Assembly: GCA_964528035.1 (NCBI GenBank)
Contig: CAZGQY010000228.1
Location: forward strand, 1-6,024
Source of the DNA: CAZGQY01 sp964528035
GTDB taxonomy: Bacteria; Pseudomonadota; Gammaproteobacteria; Methylococcales; UBA1147
DNA: 6,024 bases
Direction: 5' to 3'
The notes under the pieces were generated by a model, which had not been told where the DNA came from, did no database searches, and was given only the letters and a program-made list of their open reading frames with translations. Positions 1 to 5,873 of this stretch are shown piece by piece (within the stretch, counting starts at the first letter, position 1; every line of letters starts with the position of its first letter). The position numbers were made by a program, and so were the translations under genes.

Positions 1-207
1 ACCACCACGAATGAAATCCTCGTGTCAAGAAGTTTAGAACCGTTTCGCCGTGGCAAACTGATCGACGAACTTGTATTAGTGTACAAACTAAGAACGGACA
101 TTGATACCTATTCTCGGCGAAATAAAAGTCCTGCAAAATGTGATATTCCGGTAGAAATGGAGGGATGTGCGATCCGGCAATCGTCTGGCGTATCGATGGT
201 GGCATGA
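1..207 (+). CDS. Unrecognised open frame entering from the left edge (possible 3' end of a gene)
   Basis: Frame 1 is open from the first base to a TGA at 205-207 (68 codons), with a GTG at 22 as the first internal start candidate and no convincing ribosome binding site before it. I do not recognise the product; it is basic, with a segment reading LIDELVLVYKLRTDID. No membrane segment or catalytic motif is visible. A competing short frame (ATG at 165, stop at 237-239) reads CDPAIVWRIDGGMTLAEREV and looks at least as protein-like over 165-239, so the real gene may end there after a frame change near 140-165. Given the mobile-element relics downstream, this may be a decayed gene end. Confidence that it is a functional coding sequence is low. 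Confidence 0.25.
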   Translation, partial: TTTNEILVSRSLEPFRRGKLIDELVLVYKLRTDIDTYSRRNKSPAKCDIPVEMEGCAIRQSSGVSMVA

Positions 208-235
208 CGCTGGCTGAACGAGAGGTGTCGTACGG

Positions 236-272
236 ATAAAAATGCAAAATTTTTATAACCGTAAAATTTGCA
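236..272 (-). terminator. Weak AT-rich hairpin followed by a T tract on the minus strand
   Basis: Arms at 243-253 (TGCAAAATTTT) and 263-272 (AAAATTTGCA) pair over 10 bp with one bulged A. Read on the minus strand, the hairpin is followed immediately by TTTTT (complement of 238-242), as in a Rho-independent terminator. The stem is almost all A-T, so it would be weak. It lies about 630 bp beyond the end of the minus-strand operon. It could equally be a plain AT-rich palindrome. Confidence 0.22.
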
Positions 273-469
273 GTTTGAGCCATCGGCATTGGTGTGATAC
301 CGCTCTGATATTGCGCATGGAATAGAGGTTATATCGCACAGTCTTTTGGCTAAGGCCGTATTCGAGTTTAAAGTAAGACATTCTAAGCAGCTATTAAATC
401 AGATAAATATTATTTGAGCATAAAAAATGCGTAAATCATTTCTGAAAAGTGGTAAGATAAGAAGATAAG

Positions 470-743
470 GGGTCATGTTCTTTTTACTACATATTATATG
501 ACCCAGACGCAAGATCTAACCCAAATTCAGCAGAAATCTTAGTTCTCTACGTTGCAAAAAAATACGGCAGCAAAAATCTAAAAAAAGTGAGTTGAGGCCT
601 TGGGTTTCGATAATACCGGAAGCGCATCATCCTCAATACAAAATATCAGAATGAACTTTGAATGAAGCTTGGTTAGTTGGTCAGTTAAAAGTCATATTTA
701 AGTATTCGAATGACATTAGTATATAGTTAAATAAACTTGACCC
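470..743. repeat. Imperfect inverted-repeat ends of a relic element (274 bp)
   Basis: The left end, 470-487, reads GGGTCATGTTCTTTTTAC. The reverse complement of 726-743 reads GGGTCAAGTTTATTTAAC. They agree at 14 of 18 positions, including the outer six, GGGTCA. A further ATGACCC at 498-504 can also pair with GGGTCAT at 470-476 (7 bp, 21-nt loop). GGGTCA/TGACCC ends are a familiar feature of REP-associated tyrosine transposase (RAYT) elements, and the enclosed DNA contains a RAYT-like reading frame remnant. A small non-autonomous derivative or a decayed element fits. The repeat itself is directly visible; its assignment is inference. Confidence 0.45.
500..665 (+). pseudogene. Frameshifted C-terminal remnant, probably RAYT/Y1-type transposase (HTH tail)
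   Basis: The frame starting at 500 reads DPDARSNPNSAEILVLY and then VAKKYGSKNLKKVS before a TGA at 593-595. Removing one T from the TT at 592-593 restores the frame as KVSEALGFDNTGSASSSI and continues to a TGA at 663-665. The repaired pattern (hydrophobic helix with LYVAKKYGS, then LKKVSEALGF, then a Ser-rich turn and a final helix) resembles the DnaA-like helix-turn-helix tail found at the C terminus of many REP-associated tyrosine transposases, where it reads roughly YLAKKLTG..LKEIGE.FG....S.VS.AI. The catalytic HUH and tyrosine motifs are absent, so only the tail survives. The flanking GGGTCA/TGACCC ends support the call. The family assignment rests on pattern memory, not a search. Confidence 0.4.
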
Positions 744-745
744 GT

Positions 746-776
746 TTTCGCTCGTTTGCGATCCCTCGCTACGAAA
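746..776. repeat. REP-like nested hairpin
   Basis: TTTCG (746-750) pairs with CGAAA (772-776), and inside it GCGA (758-761) pairs with TCGC (766-769) around a TCCC loop. The structure sits three bases beyond the TTGACCC end at 737-743. Short imperfect GC-containing palindromes beside such ends are typical REP sequences recognised by RAYT transposases. There is no T tract, so a terminator role is unlikely. Confidence 0.3.
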
Positions 777-860
777 GTTGTGAGAAATGGGAGCTTGCCA
801 TACTTTATTACCGATGATAGTTATTTTTACAGGGTAATTTTAGCCTTTTTTGTAAATAGG

Positions 861-882
861 TGTAATGGTAGACCTGACCCCA
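861..882. repeat. RAYT/REP-type terminus (GTAGACCTGACCCC)
   Basis: Positions 868-881 read GTAGACCTGACCCC, preceded by TGTAATG. The complementary string GGGGTCAGGTCTAC is a very common terminus of RAYT-associated repeat elements in proteobacterial genomes (recalled family knowledge, not searched). It lies 25 bp beyond the stop codon of the last operon gene and is the third GACCC-type motif within 400 bp, so a mobile element apparently abuts the operon's 3' end. Confidence 0.4.
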
Positions 883-905
883 ATTTTTCTCTTGAGCATT
901 GTCCC

Positions 906-2027
906 TTATGCAAGATCACCCCGAATTGTAAAGAAAAATGAAGATCCCTGGGCATTATTGTTTTCGACCCAAATCCTGCCACCGTGTAACTCGATAATCT
1001 TTTTACAAATGGAAAGACCAATTCCTGTTCCTGGATACGCGGTACTAGTATGTAAACGCTTAAAAATATGAAATATCCTTTCGTGGTATTTCTCTGAAAT
1101 CCCTATTCCATTATCATCGATTCGGAATTGCCAGTCGGCCCCAATTGAACGACAATTTATATCGATTTTAGGGTTCGTTTCAGGGTTTCGGTATTTTATT
1201 GAATTTGATATTAAATTTTGAAATACTTGCGAAAGTCTACCTTTATCGCACGATATTTCCGAGAGTTCTCCAACCGTGATCTCAGCTGAACATTCCTTAA
1301 TCTCCTCATCAAGAATTTCAAGAACCTCAGTTGTGAGGTCATGCACATTGCAGTGTTCAATGGTCAGTGAAGTTTTACCCACTTTTGAAAATTCTAATAG
1401 GTCATTAATGAGTATTTTCATTTTGTCCGCACTAGAACTAATAAAGCCCATCGCATTTTTTAGCTCATCATTTAAGCGCTCAGGGGGTAATTCCTTCTTT
1501 AGCACATCGATATAAACTGAAATATGCCTTAATGGCGCCTGTAAATCATGCGAAGCGGTATAGGCGAATTGCTCAAGTTCTTTGTTTGATTGAGATAGCT
1601 CTTCTTCTTTCTTAGCAAGTTCATCGATTTTGTTGTTGAGTTCAGTAAGGGCTCTTTTTCGTTCCTTTGCATACCTGATAGATCTTGTAATTAGTAATGA
1701 TGTTAGTTCGTCCTTGGGTATGTAATCTAGTGCGCCTGACTTAAGCGCGCGGATAGCAACCTCTTGGTCATTTAATGACGTTAGAACTACAATAGTAGCG
1801 TCCGGATGTGCTTCGTAAAAACGCTCAACTGTTTCGATTCCACTACTGTCTGGCAAGGATAAATCTAACAGGACTATTTCAAAAACCTCGTTGTCGTAGG
1901 CAGAGACAGCCTCTTCTAACGATTTCTTTCGAACTACATTGTAAAATACTTTGGCACTATGAAGAGAGGAAATTGCAATTTCCGCGTGGTCATCATCGTC
2001 TTCTACGAGAAATAGATCGTTACTCAT
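906..2027 (-). CDS. Receiver-histidine kinase (REC-HisKA-HATPase), cytoplasmic
   Basis: This 373-residue soluble protein has three parts. An N-terminal receiver domain (about 3-120) has acidic pocket E9/D10/D11, phospho-acceptor D55 in LLDLSLPD, T83 and K105. A charged coiled-coil linker follows (about 118-152). The kinase core has the H-box at 159-165 (SHDLQAP, H160), N-box N271/N275, G1 DDNGIG at 314-319 and G2 GTGIGLS at 343-349. All catalytic motifs are intact, so it should autophosphorylate H160 and receive phosphate at D55. There is no membrane segment or classical sensor domain, so its input is presumably phosphorylation of its own receiver, plausibly by the upstream kinase. The ATG overlaps the preceding stop codon as ATGA, indicating translational coupling; upstream GGGA is only a weak Shine-Dalgarno. 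The core is of the phytochrome/Rcp-associated type (SHDLQAPLR) and resembles that of the first kinase, suggesting paralogy. No output domain follows. Confidence 0.9.
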   Translation of the reverse strand: MSNDLFLVEDDDDHAEIAISSLHSAKVFYNVVRKKSLEEAVSAYDNEVFEIVLLDLSLPDSSGIETVERFYEAHPDATIVVLTSLNDQEVAIRALKSGALDYIPKDELTSLLITRSIRYAKERKRALTELNNKIDELAKKEEELSQSNKELEQFAYTASHDLQAPLRHISVYIDVLKKELPPERLNDELKNAMGFISSSADKMKILINDLLEFSKVGKTSLTIEHCNVHDLTTEVLEILDEEIKECSAEITVGELSEISCDKGRLSQVFQNLISNSIKYRNPETNPKIDINCRSIGADWQFRIDDNGIGISEKYHERIFHIFKRLHTSTAYPGTGIGLSICKKIIELHGGRIWVENNNAQGSSFFFTIRGDLA

Positions 2028-2440
2028 GCCTGTTCCCGACTAGAAACAAATTGATTCCGCCGCCCCCAATAAACGCCTAGATCCTCTACCGTTTGCGAAA
2101 ATTCGTCGTAGTCCATGGATTTAACGATATAGCTATTAGCATAATTGTCATAAGCCCGCTGTTTATCGCGAACTGAATTTGAGGTCGTTAATACAATAAC
2201 CGGTATAATTCTCAATTTTCGACTTTTTTTAAGCGCCTTAAGTAATTCGATACCATCAATTTTTGGAATGTTTAGATCCATGAGGATAATATCCGGAAAA
2301 TTCTCACCATTACCTTTTTCAAAGCTATAAAAAAGCTCAAGCGCCTCCTCACCATCTTTAGCCCGTTTAATTTCCCGCGCCACATCTTTCTTATTCAAAT
2401 TGTATGTCGTCAATTCGGCGTGGTCATCGTCATCTTCTAC
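1985..2440. repeat. Near-identical 22-bp segments in two receiver domains
   Basis: Positions 1985-2006 and 2419-2440 are the same at 20 of 22 bases. Both encode the EDDDDHAE acidic-pocket segment near the N terminus of the two neighbouring receiver domains. They reflect common ancestry or codon-level conservation rather than a mobile repeat. Confidence 0.6.
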
Positions 2441-2467
2441 CAAAATAATATTTAGTCTTTTATCCAT
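2024..2467 (-). CDS. Single-domain response regulator, CheY/Rcp1 type
   Basis: This 147-residue protein is one receiver domain and nothing else. Acidic pocket residues are E11, D12 and D13; the phospho-acceptor is D64 in ILMDLNIP; the switch residues are T94/T95 in VLTTS; the conserved lysine is K116 in YIVKS. The usual K-P pair is K-S here. Extra length between helix 2 and strand 3 (KGNGENFPD) is usual for the Rcp1 group, small receivers that accept phosphate from phytochrome-type kinases. Its start codon directly follows the upstream kinase stop codon, with GGAG six bases before the ATG. It lies between two histidine kinases and overlaps the second by 4 nt, so it is the likely phosphate acceptor of one or both. 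With no effector domain it must act by protein contact or as a relay or phosphate sink. Confidence 0.93.
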   Translation of the reverse strand: MDKRLNIILVEDDDDHAELTTYNLNKKDVAREIKRAKDGEEALELFYSFEKGNGENFPDIILMDLNIPKIDGIELLKALKKSRKLRIIPVIVLTTSNSVRDKQRAYDNYANSYIVKSMDYDEFSQTVEDLGVYWGRRNQFVSSREQA

Positions 2468-4267
2468 CTAGTTCTCCAAACATTTAGAGGGTTGCTTGAC
2501 CGGAAATTCTAACCAAAACGTACATCCGCTACCATCACCTTTAGAGTCAATCCAAACCTTCCCTTGATGAAATTTCATAACCTTCTGAACTATTGAAAGG
2601 CCAATTCCAGTACCTTGAGCCGAAGTCTGCAAACGTTGAAACAGACCGAATACTTTTTCATGATATTTTTCGGGAATACCTGACCCATTGTCTTTTACAA
2701 AAATTCGAACAATTTCCTCGTTGCTTGTTCCCCCAATAAAAATTTCTCCATTTCCGTCATCAGGCAAATATTTGACCGCATTACTTATCAGGTTTTCAAA
2801 GACCTGAAGAACTCTAGACTGATTTCCCTCGAATTCAGGGAGTCGGCCCTCAATAGACGCATTAATATTTCTTTTCGCCATTTGATTCCGCCAATTAGAA
2901 AGTAGATTTCGAATCAGTTCATCCGTTCTTAGAGGAACAATGTCCATCTCTACTCGCCCAACCCTACTCAGATCAAGAAGGTCCTGAATCAGCTGGCTCA
3001 TACGCTTATTGGATCGCTCCAAAATTTCAATTTTTGAAAGCGCTTCTTGAGTCTTACCGGATGCAGCCAGATCTTTCATCATACCGATAAATCCCATGCT
3101 CGTTACTATGGGAGATTTCAAGTCATGAGAAACGGTATAAACAAACTGGTCAAGTTCATCGTGGGATCCTTCTAATTCTTTTTCGTGTTCCTCAATTGCG
3201 GCTAAAAGCCGTTTCGTTTCCGCATTCTTTTGTTTGAAAACGTTTGCTGCTTTTGCCATTGTACCGATCTCGTCATCATTCTCTATACCCGGTATTTCAG
3301 CTTCTTTCCCCCCCTGTGATAGCTGGTTCAATACGTTAGTCATTGCGGTGAGAGGAACGGTAATACTCCTAGAAATAACGAGAGCAATAATTAATCCTAA
3401 AAACACAATAGCGACTGAGAAAAACAGCCCATATATTTGGAAGCTATTGGCGGTTCGGATGATTTGACTCGACAATGGTTCCACATCTTTAGTTAAGAGT
3501 TTTTTAAGTTGAGACGAAACATTACTTAGTTCAAGGGCTTCCCCTGACATAACTACGTGAATAAGAAATAGGTATCCACGTGTAGCTTGGCCAACTTGAA
3601 TCAGTAATCTTTTATAATCTTGAATAAGGGATTTTGTATTTTCGGGGACCAATTTATTTCGTGTCCATATAGAGTCAATTTTATCAACACTATTTGAAAT
3701 CAAGCGATAGTCAGGATCTGACAAATATTGGTATAAATCTCTATTTGATTTTTGAATCAGATTATTGAGTTTCAGACCGAGCTGAGAACCCAAGTTGTCT
3801 TGTTGGAGAATTCTCGCACTGATTGTATTAAGGTCTTTTTGGACAAGTTGATCCCTTCGAGAGCGTTCGTCAACAGCAAACTGAAAAGTATCAGTATAAG
3901 TAGTAAAGTGTTTCCCCATCCGAGCTAAAAGATCGACTTCTTTTTTTGACTCCAGTATTAACGTTGCCGCATTAAGGCCTTCTCCAAACTTTTGAACGCT
4001 ACCTCTCACCCGGCCTGCTTCCCCGGGTTGCCCGGTCAGAGTAAATACCTGAACATGTCTTTTTAGAGATTCTACTTCTTTGTCCAATTTTGAAATAAGT
4101 GAAGCCTTGTCGTTAATTTTTTTGAAGGTTTCAAAATTATTTCGGGTAACTTCCATAGACCAATAACCCATACCCGCAACAATAATGAGTGAGATAATCA
4201 CGGTTGTAAATCCGAAATAGATTCTTGTCGAAATCTTAAATTTGCTGATGAAACGATTTATGTTCAT
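2468..4267 (-). CDS. Membrane sensor histidine kinase with helical periplasmic domain, HAMP, HisKA and HATPase
   Basis: This 599-residue kinase has TM1 at about 16-34 and TM2 at about 278-298, enclosing roughly 240 periplasmic residues. That segment is rich in heptad-like helices and lacks cysteines or PAS-like motifs. Its length and helicity suit a helical bimodular (HBM-like) or double four-helix-bundle sensor, as in McpS or TorS; this fold is inferred. A HAMP linker follows (about 299-351), then a short coiled coil and the kinase core: H-box SHDLKSP with H381, N-box N492/N496, G1 DNGSG at 526-530, F-box near 540-546 and G2 GTGIGLS at 552-558. All motifs are intact, so it should autophosphorylate H381. 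It starts 12 nt after the binding-protein stop codon, with AGGA ten bases before the ATG, and its own stop abuts the response regulator start. The context suggests it reads the state of the binding protein in the periplasm and phosphorylates the downstream receivers. Confidence 0.92.
   Translation of the reverse strand: MNINRFISKFKISTRIYFGFTTVIISLIIVAGMGYWSMEVTRNNFETFKKINDKASLISKLDKEVESLKRHVQVFTLTGQPGEAGRVRGSVQKFGEGLNAATLILESKKEVDLLARMGKHFTTYTDTFQFAVDERSRRDQLVQKDLNTISARILQQDNLGSQLGLKLNNLIQKSNRDLYQYLSDPDYRLISNSVDKIDSIWTRNKLVPENTKSLIQDYKRLLIQVGQATRGYLFLIHVVMSGEALELSNVSSQLKKLLTKDVEPLSSQIIRTANSFQIYGLFFSVAIVFLGLIIALVISRSITVPLTAMTNVLNQLSQGGKEAEIPGIENDDEIGTMAKAANVFKQKNAETKRLLAAIEEHEKELEGSHDELDQFVYTVSHDLKSPIVTSMGFIGMMKDLAASGKTQEALSKIEILERSNKRMSQLIQDLLDLSRVGRVEMDIVPLRTDELIRNLLSNWRNQMAKRNINASIEGRLPEFEGNQSRVLQVFENLISNAVKYLPDDGNGEIFIGGTSNEEIVRIFVKDNGSGIPEKYHEKVFGLFQRLQTSAQGTGIGLSIVQKVMKFHQGKVWIDSKGDGSGCTFWLEFPVKQPSKCLEN
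2473..2477 (-). promoter_or_regulatory. Ribosome binding site of the response regulator, inside the kinase gene end
   Basis: GGAGA (minus strand) lies within the last codons of the upstream kinase (Leu-Glu-Asn-stop). It is six bases from the ATG, which itself directly follows the TAG. This ideal spacing confirms the regulator start and couples its translation to that of the kinase. Confidence 0.7.
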
Positions 4268-4279
4268 ATTCCATACATC

Positions 4280-5593
4280 CTACGAAGCTAAGAATTCTCC
4301 CCACTTAAGCAGGCTATATTCGTAATTGTCCATAACCGTATTCCAAACTGCAACGCGGCTAAATCGGTTTTCATACCCTCCCCCCGTTCTCATTTCTCCC
4401 GCTTGAATAGCTTCTTCACCGAATGTATTTTTCAATACGGTTTTGGTGGGTTTGCCGGCATACCAGTAATTCCACTCGTCTTCCGACAAGTACTTCTCGC
4501 TCAAATGAGGTGTTGAGATGTAATAACCTTGGCGGGCAATAAATGCACCTGGCCATCCTGATAACCACCAATTCATATATGCGTAGGCAGCATCTTTTAC
4601 CGCCCCCGTGGTTTTGGATGAAAGACACATGACGCCATGCCAAGCCCGGTAGCCTTCTTTTGGCGCGGCGTAAACACAGCGAATACCTTTACCGTTGAGC
4701 GCTGCTACTCCAGGTGAAAACATACTTTCTACCGCGACACCATCTCTCATCATGAATTCAACCGATTGGGGCACCGATGTCCAAACACCACGAAAGTGTC
4801 CATTTTGCTTTAACTCGATCAAAATCCTGAAAAGTGTATCGATTTCTTCTCGGGTCATATTGCCCATATCTTTAAACTTCATCAATCCCTGAGCTTCAGC
4901 CGCTAGGGCTGCATCGAAAATCCCTATGGTCGGGGCATTCACCAATGCGACATTTCCCCGATATTTCTCATCAAAAAGCCAACCCCATGATTCAGTTTCG
5001 TAAGGAATTCCCTTTGGAATAACAGCGGTGTTGTACCCTATCGAATCGACATTGTGCACATAAGGCAAAAAACTGATTTTGGAAGTGGGATTGGCACTAA
5101 GTTTTCCATTCCTTTGAACAAAGAGAAGTTTATATGGGGCATCCCCTCGACCAACTTTTGCTTCCTGCGTCAGTTTTCCTGTCTTTGTTAAATTGTTGAT
5201 TTCGTCCCAGTAATGCAACCTTTTTGTTTCGATGGATTGAATTGCTCCGGCAGCCCAAAGCACGTTAATGCTATTAGACCACTGCTCATAAAGGTCAAAA
5301 GTTTCGGGTCGTGTTGATGCTTTGTGAAGTACTTGAGCACTTCCTCCAGGTTCAAAAATTATTTCTATTCCGAGGTCTTTTTCGGCTTGGAGACGAAGCT
5401 CTTCCTGTAGGGTAACGTGTGTGCCCAAGACTCGTATTCGAAACCGCTGTTTAGCAAAAACAATAGGTGCGGAAGAAAGAGCCGTTAACCCTGCTGAAAG
5501 GGAAATAGATTTTGAAACAAATTCTCGTCGTGAAATCTTTCGTTTAAGTCCGGTCAAGACCGCGGGTTTTGGATCATTCACCTTCTCAACCAT
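4280..5593 (-). CDS. Tat-exported PotD-like periplasmic solute-binding protein
   Basis: This 437-residue protein has a twin-arginine signal (SRREFVSK at 21-28, close to the S-R-R-x-F-L-K consensus). A hydrophobic stretch (29-46) follows, with a likely cut after A47 (VFA). The mature part resembles the extracellular solute-binding family that includes PotD: SIGYNTAVIPKG (184-195), SWGWLFDEKYRGNVAL (202-217), a VEFMMRDGVAVES domain-crossing segment (278-290) and a Trp/Tyr-rich C terminus. PotD relatives bind polyamines or other small organic ligands; the ligand here cannot be read from sequence. Tat export implies folding before export. The start is supported by GGAGA eight bases before the ATG. 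No permease or ATPase gene is next to it; the next gene, 12 nt away, is a sensor kinase. A role as ligand-presenting co-sensor, rather than or besides transport, is therefore inferred. Confidence 0.88.
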   Translation of the reverse strand: MVEKVNDPKPAVLTGLKRKISRREFVSKSISLSAGLTALSSAPIVFAKQRFRIRVLGTHVTLQEELRLQAEKDLGIEIIFEPGGSAQVLHKASTRPETFDLYEQWSNSINVLWAAGAIQSIETKRLHYWDEINNLTKTGKLTQEAKVGRGDAPYKLLFVQRNGKLSANPTSKISFLPYVHNVDSIGYNTAVIPKGIPYETESWGWLFDEKYRGNVALVNAPTIGIFDAALAAEAQGLMKFKDMGNMTREEIDTLFRILIELKQNGHFRGVWTSVPQSVEFMMRDGVAVESMFSPGVAALNGKGIRCVYAAPKEGYRAWHGVMCLSSKTTGAVKDAAYAYMNWWLSGWPGAFIARQGYYISTPHLSEKYLSEDEWNYWYAGKPTKTVLKNTFGEEAIQAGEMRTGGGYENRFSRVAVWNTVMDNYEYSLLKWGEFLAS

Positions 5594-5601
5594 CTATTTT
5601 T

Positions 5602-5606
5602 TCTCC
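5602..5606 (-). promoter_or_regulatory. Ribosome binding site of the binding-protein gene
   Basis: GGAGA on the minus strand stands eight bases before the ATG at 5593-5591, followed by an A-rich spacer. It fixes the start so that the whole Tat signal, including its extended n-region, is translated. Confidence 0.65.
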
Positions 5607-5613
5607 ACACTAA

Positions 5614-5642
5614 AATATAACTTAAGCGTTCACGGTTATCGA
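5614..5642 (-). promoter_or_regulatory. Candidate sigma70-type promoter of the signalling operon
   Basis: On the minus strand TCGATA (5642-5637, 4/6 to the -35 consensus) is separated by 17 nt from TATATT (5619-5614, 5/6 to the -10 consensus). Transcription would start near 5607, giving a very short leader that begins almost at the ribosome binding site; this lowers confidence. A perfect 10-bp palindrome, TTATCGATAA (5636-5645), covers the -35 box and could be an operator. Confidence 0.3.
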
Positions 5643-5752
5643 TAAACAGCCCAAGATCCCATGAATCGAGGGGACCGAAGAACCAAAAACCACTAACCGA
5701 TACGATATTACCAACATCAACTTGAATTAAAATACAAAAAACACAATTCGTT

Positions 5753-5790
5753 GTTGGGTCTGGGGTTCGGACCCCGGAGAGGGTACCAAC
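5753..5790. repeat. GC-rich hairpin in the operon's upstream region
   Basis: As plus-strand RNA, 5759-5766 (TCTGGGGT) pairs with 5771-5778 (ACCCCGGA) around a TCGG tetraloop. This gives eight base pairs including one G-U. An outer GTTGG (5753-5757) can pair with CCAAC (5786-5790). On the minus strand the wobble becomes A-C, so the fold favours plus-strand RNA. No T tract follows on the plus strand. It superficially resembles a tRNA T-arm plus acceptor end (...GGTACCA) but does not fit the canonical geometry. It may be a REP-like palindrome; its function is unknown. Confidence 0.4.
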
Positions 5791-5843
5791 TGTTAAGGAT
5801 CTTCTTTGCAATCGATTTTACCCCTACCCCTTGATTTCTCTAA

Positions 5844-5873
5844 ATAATAGCTCAATTTCGGACTCTGTTGCAA
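5844..5873 (-). promoter_or_regulatory. Possible outward hybrid promoter created by the IS6-family end
   Basis: The palindromic TTGCAA (5868-5873) in the IS terminal repeat serves as a -35 box when read leftward. TATTAT (5849-5844, 5/6 to TATAAT) lies 18 nt away in the flanking DNA. Outward -35 boxes of this kind are known for IS6-family ends such as IS26 and IS257. It points at the binding-protein operon, whose start codon is about 250 bp downstream. Confidence 0.35.

Larger units (their letters stand above)
208..905. other. Gene-poor region with mobile-element relics
   Basis: No intact gene is supportable here. Positions 208-460 hold an AT-rich imperfect hairpin (243-272) and otherwise nothing recognisable. 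Positions 461-743 hold a frameshifted transposase-like C-terminal remnant bounded by related GGGTCA and TGACCC ends. Positions 746-776 form a REP-like nested hairpin, and 861-882 carry a GACCTGACCCC terminus typical of RAYT-associated elements. I see no strong intrinsic terminator directly after the kinase stop codon at 906-908; the closest inverted repeat (TTTACA 826-831 / TGTAAA 851-856) has a 19-nt loop and is a poor terminator. Confidence 0.5.

Noticed and set aside
551..560. GTTGCAAAAA identical to part of the IS6 terminal repeat
   Set aside because: The match is only 10 bp, in A-rich DNA, and is explained by the Val-Ala-Lys-Lys codons of the transposase remnant; surrounding bases do not match.
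756..941. 61-codon plus-strand frame overlapping the kinase end
   Set aside because: It crosses the REP-like hairpin and the RAYT terminus and runs antisense into the kinase C-terminus; it has no ribosome binding site and no family-like features.
4416..4643. Minus-strand 75-codon frame within the binding-protein gene
   Set aside because: It is an out-of-frame shadow of the well-supported solute-binding protein.
5753..5790. tRNA 3' end (T-arm plus ...ACCA)
   Set aside because: With a seven-base T-loop the stem has a G-G mismatch and position 58 is not A; no D-arm or anticodon arm fits upstream, so no tRNA gene is supported.
5578..5811. 77-codon minus-strand open frame upstream of the binding protein
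   Set aside because: It runs through the GC-rich hairpin and into the binding-protein start region, lacks a good ribosome binding site and recognisable motifs, and overlaps the candidate promoter.
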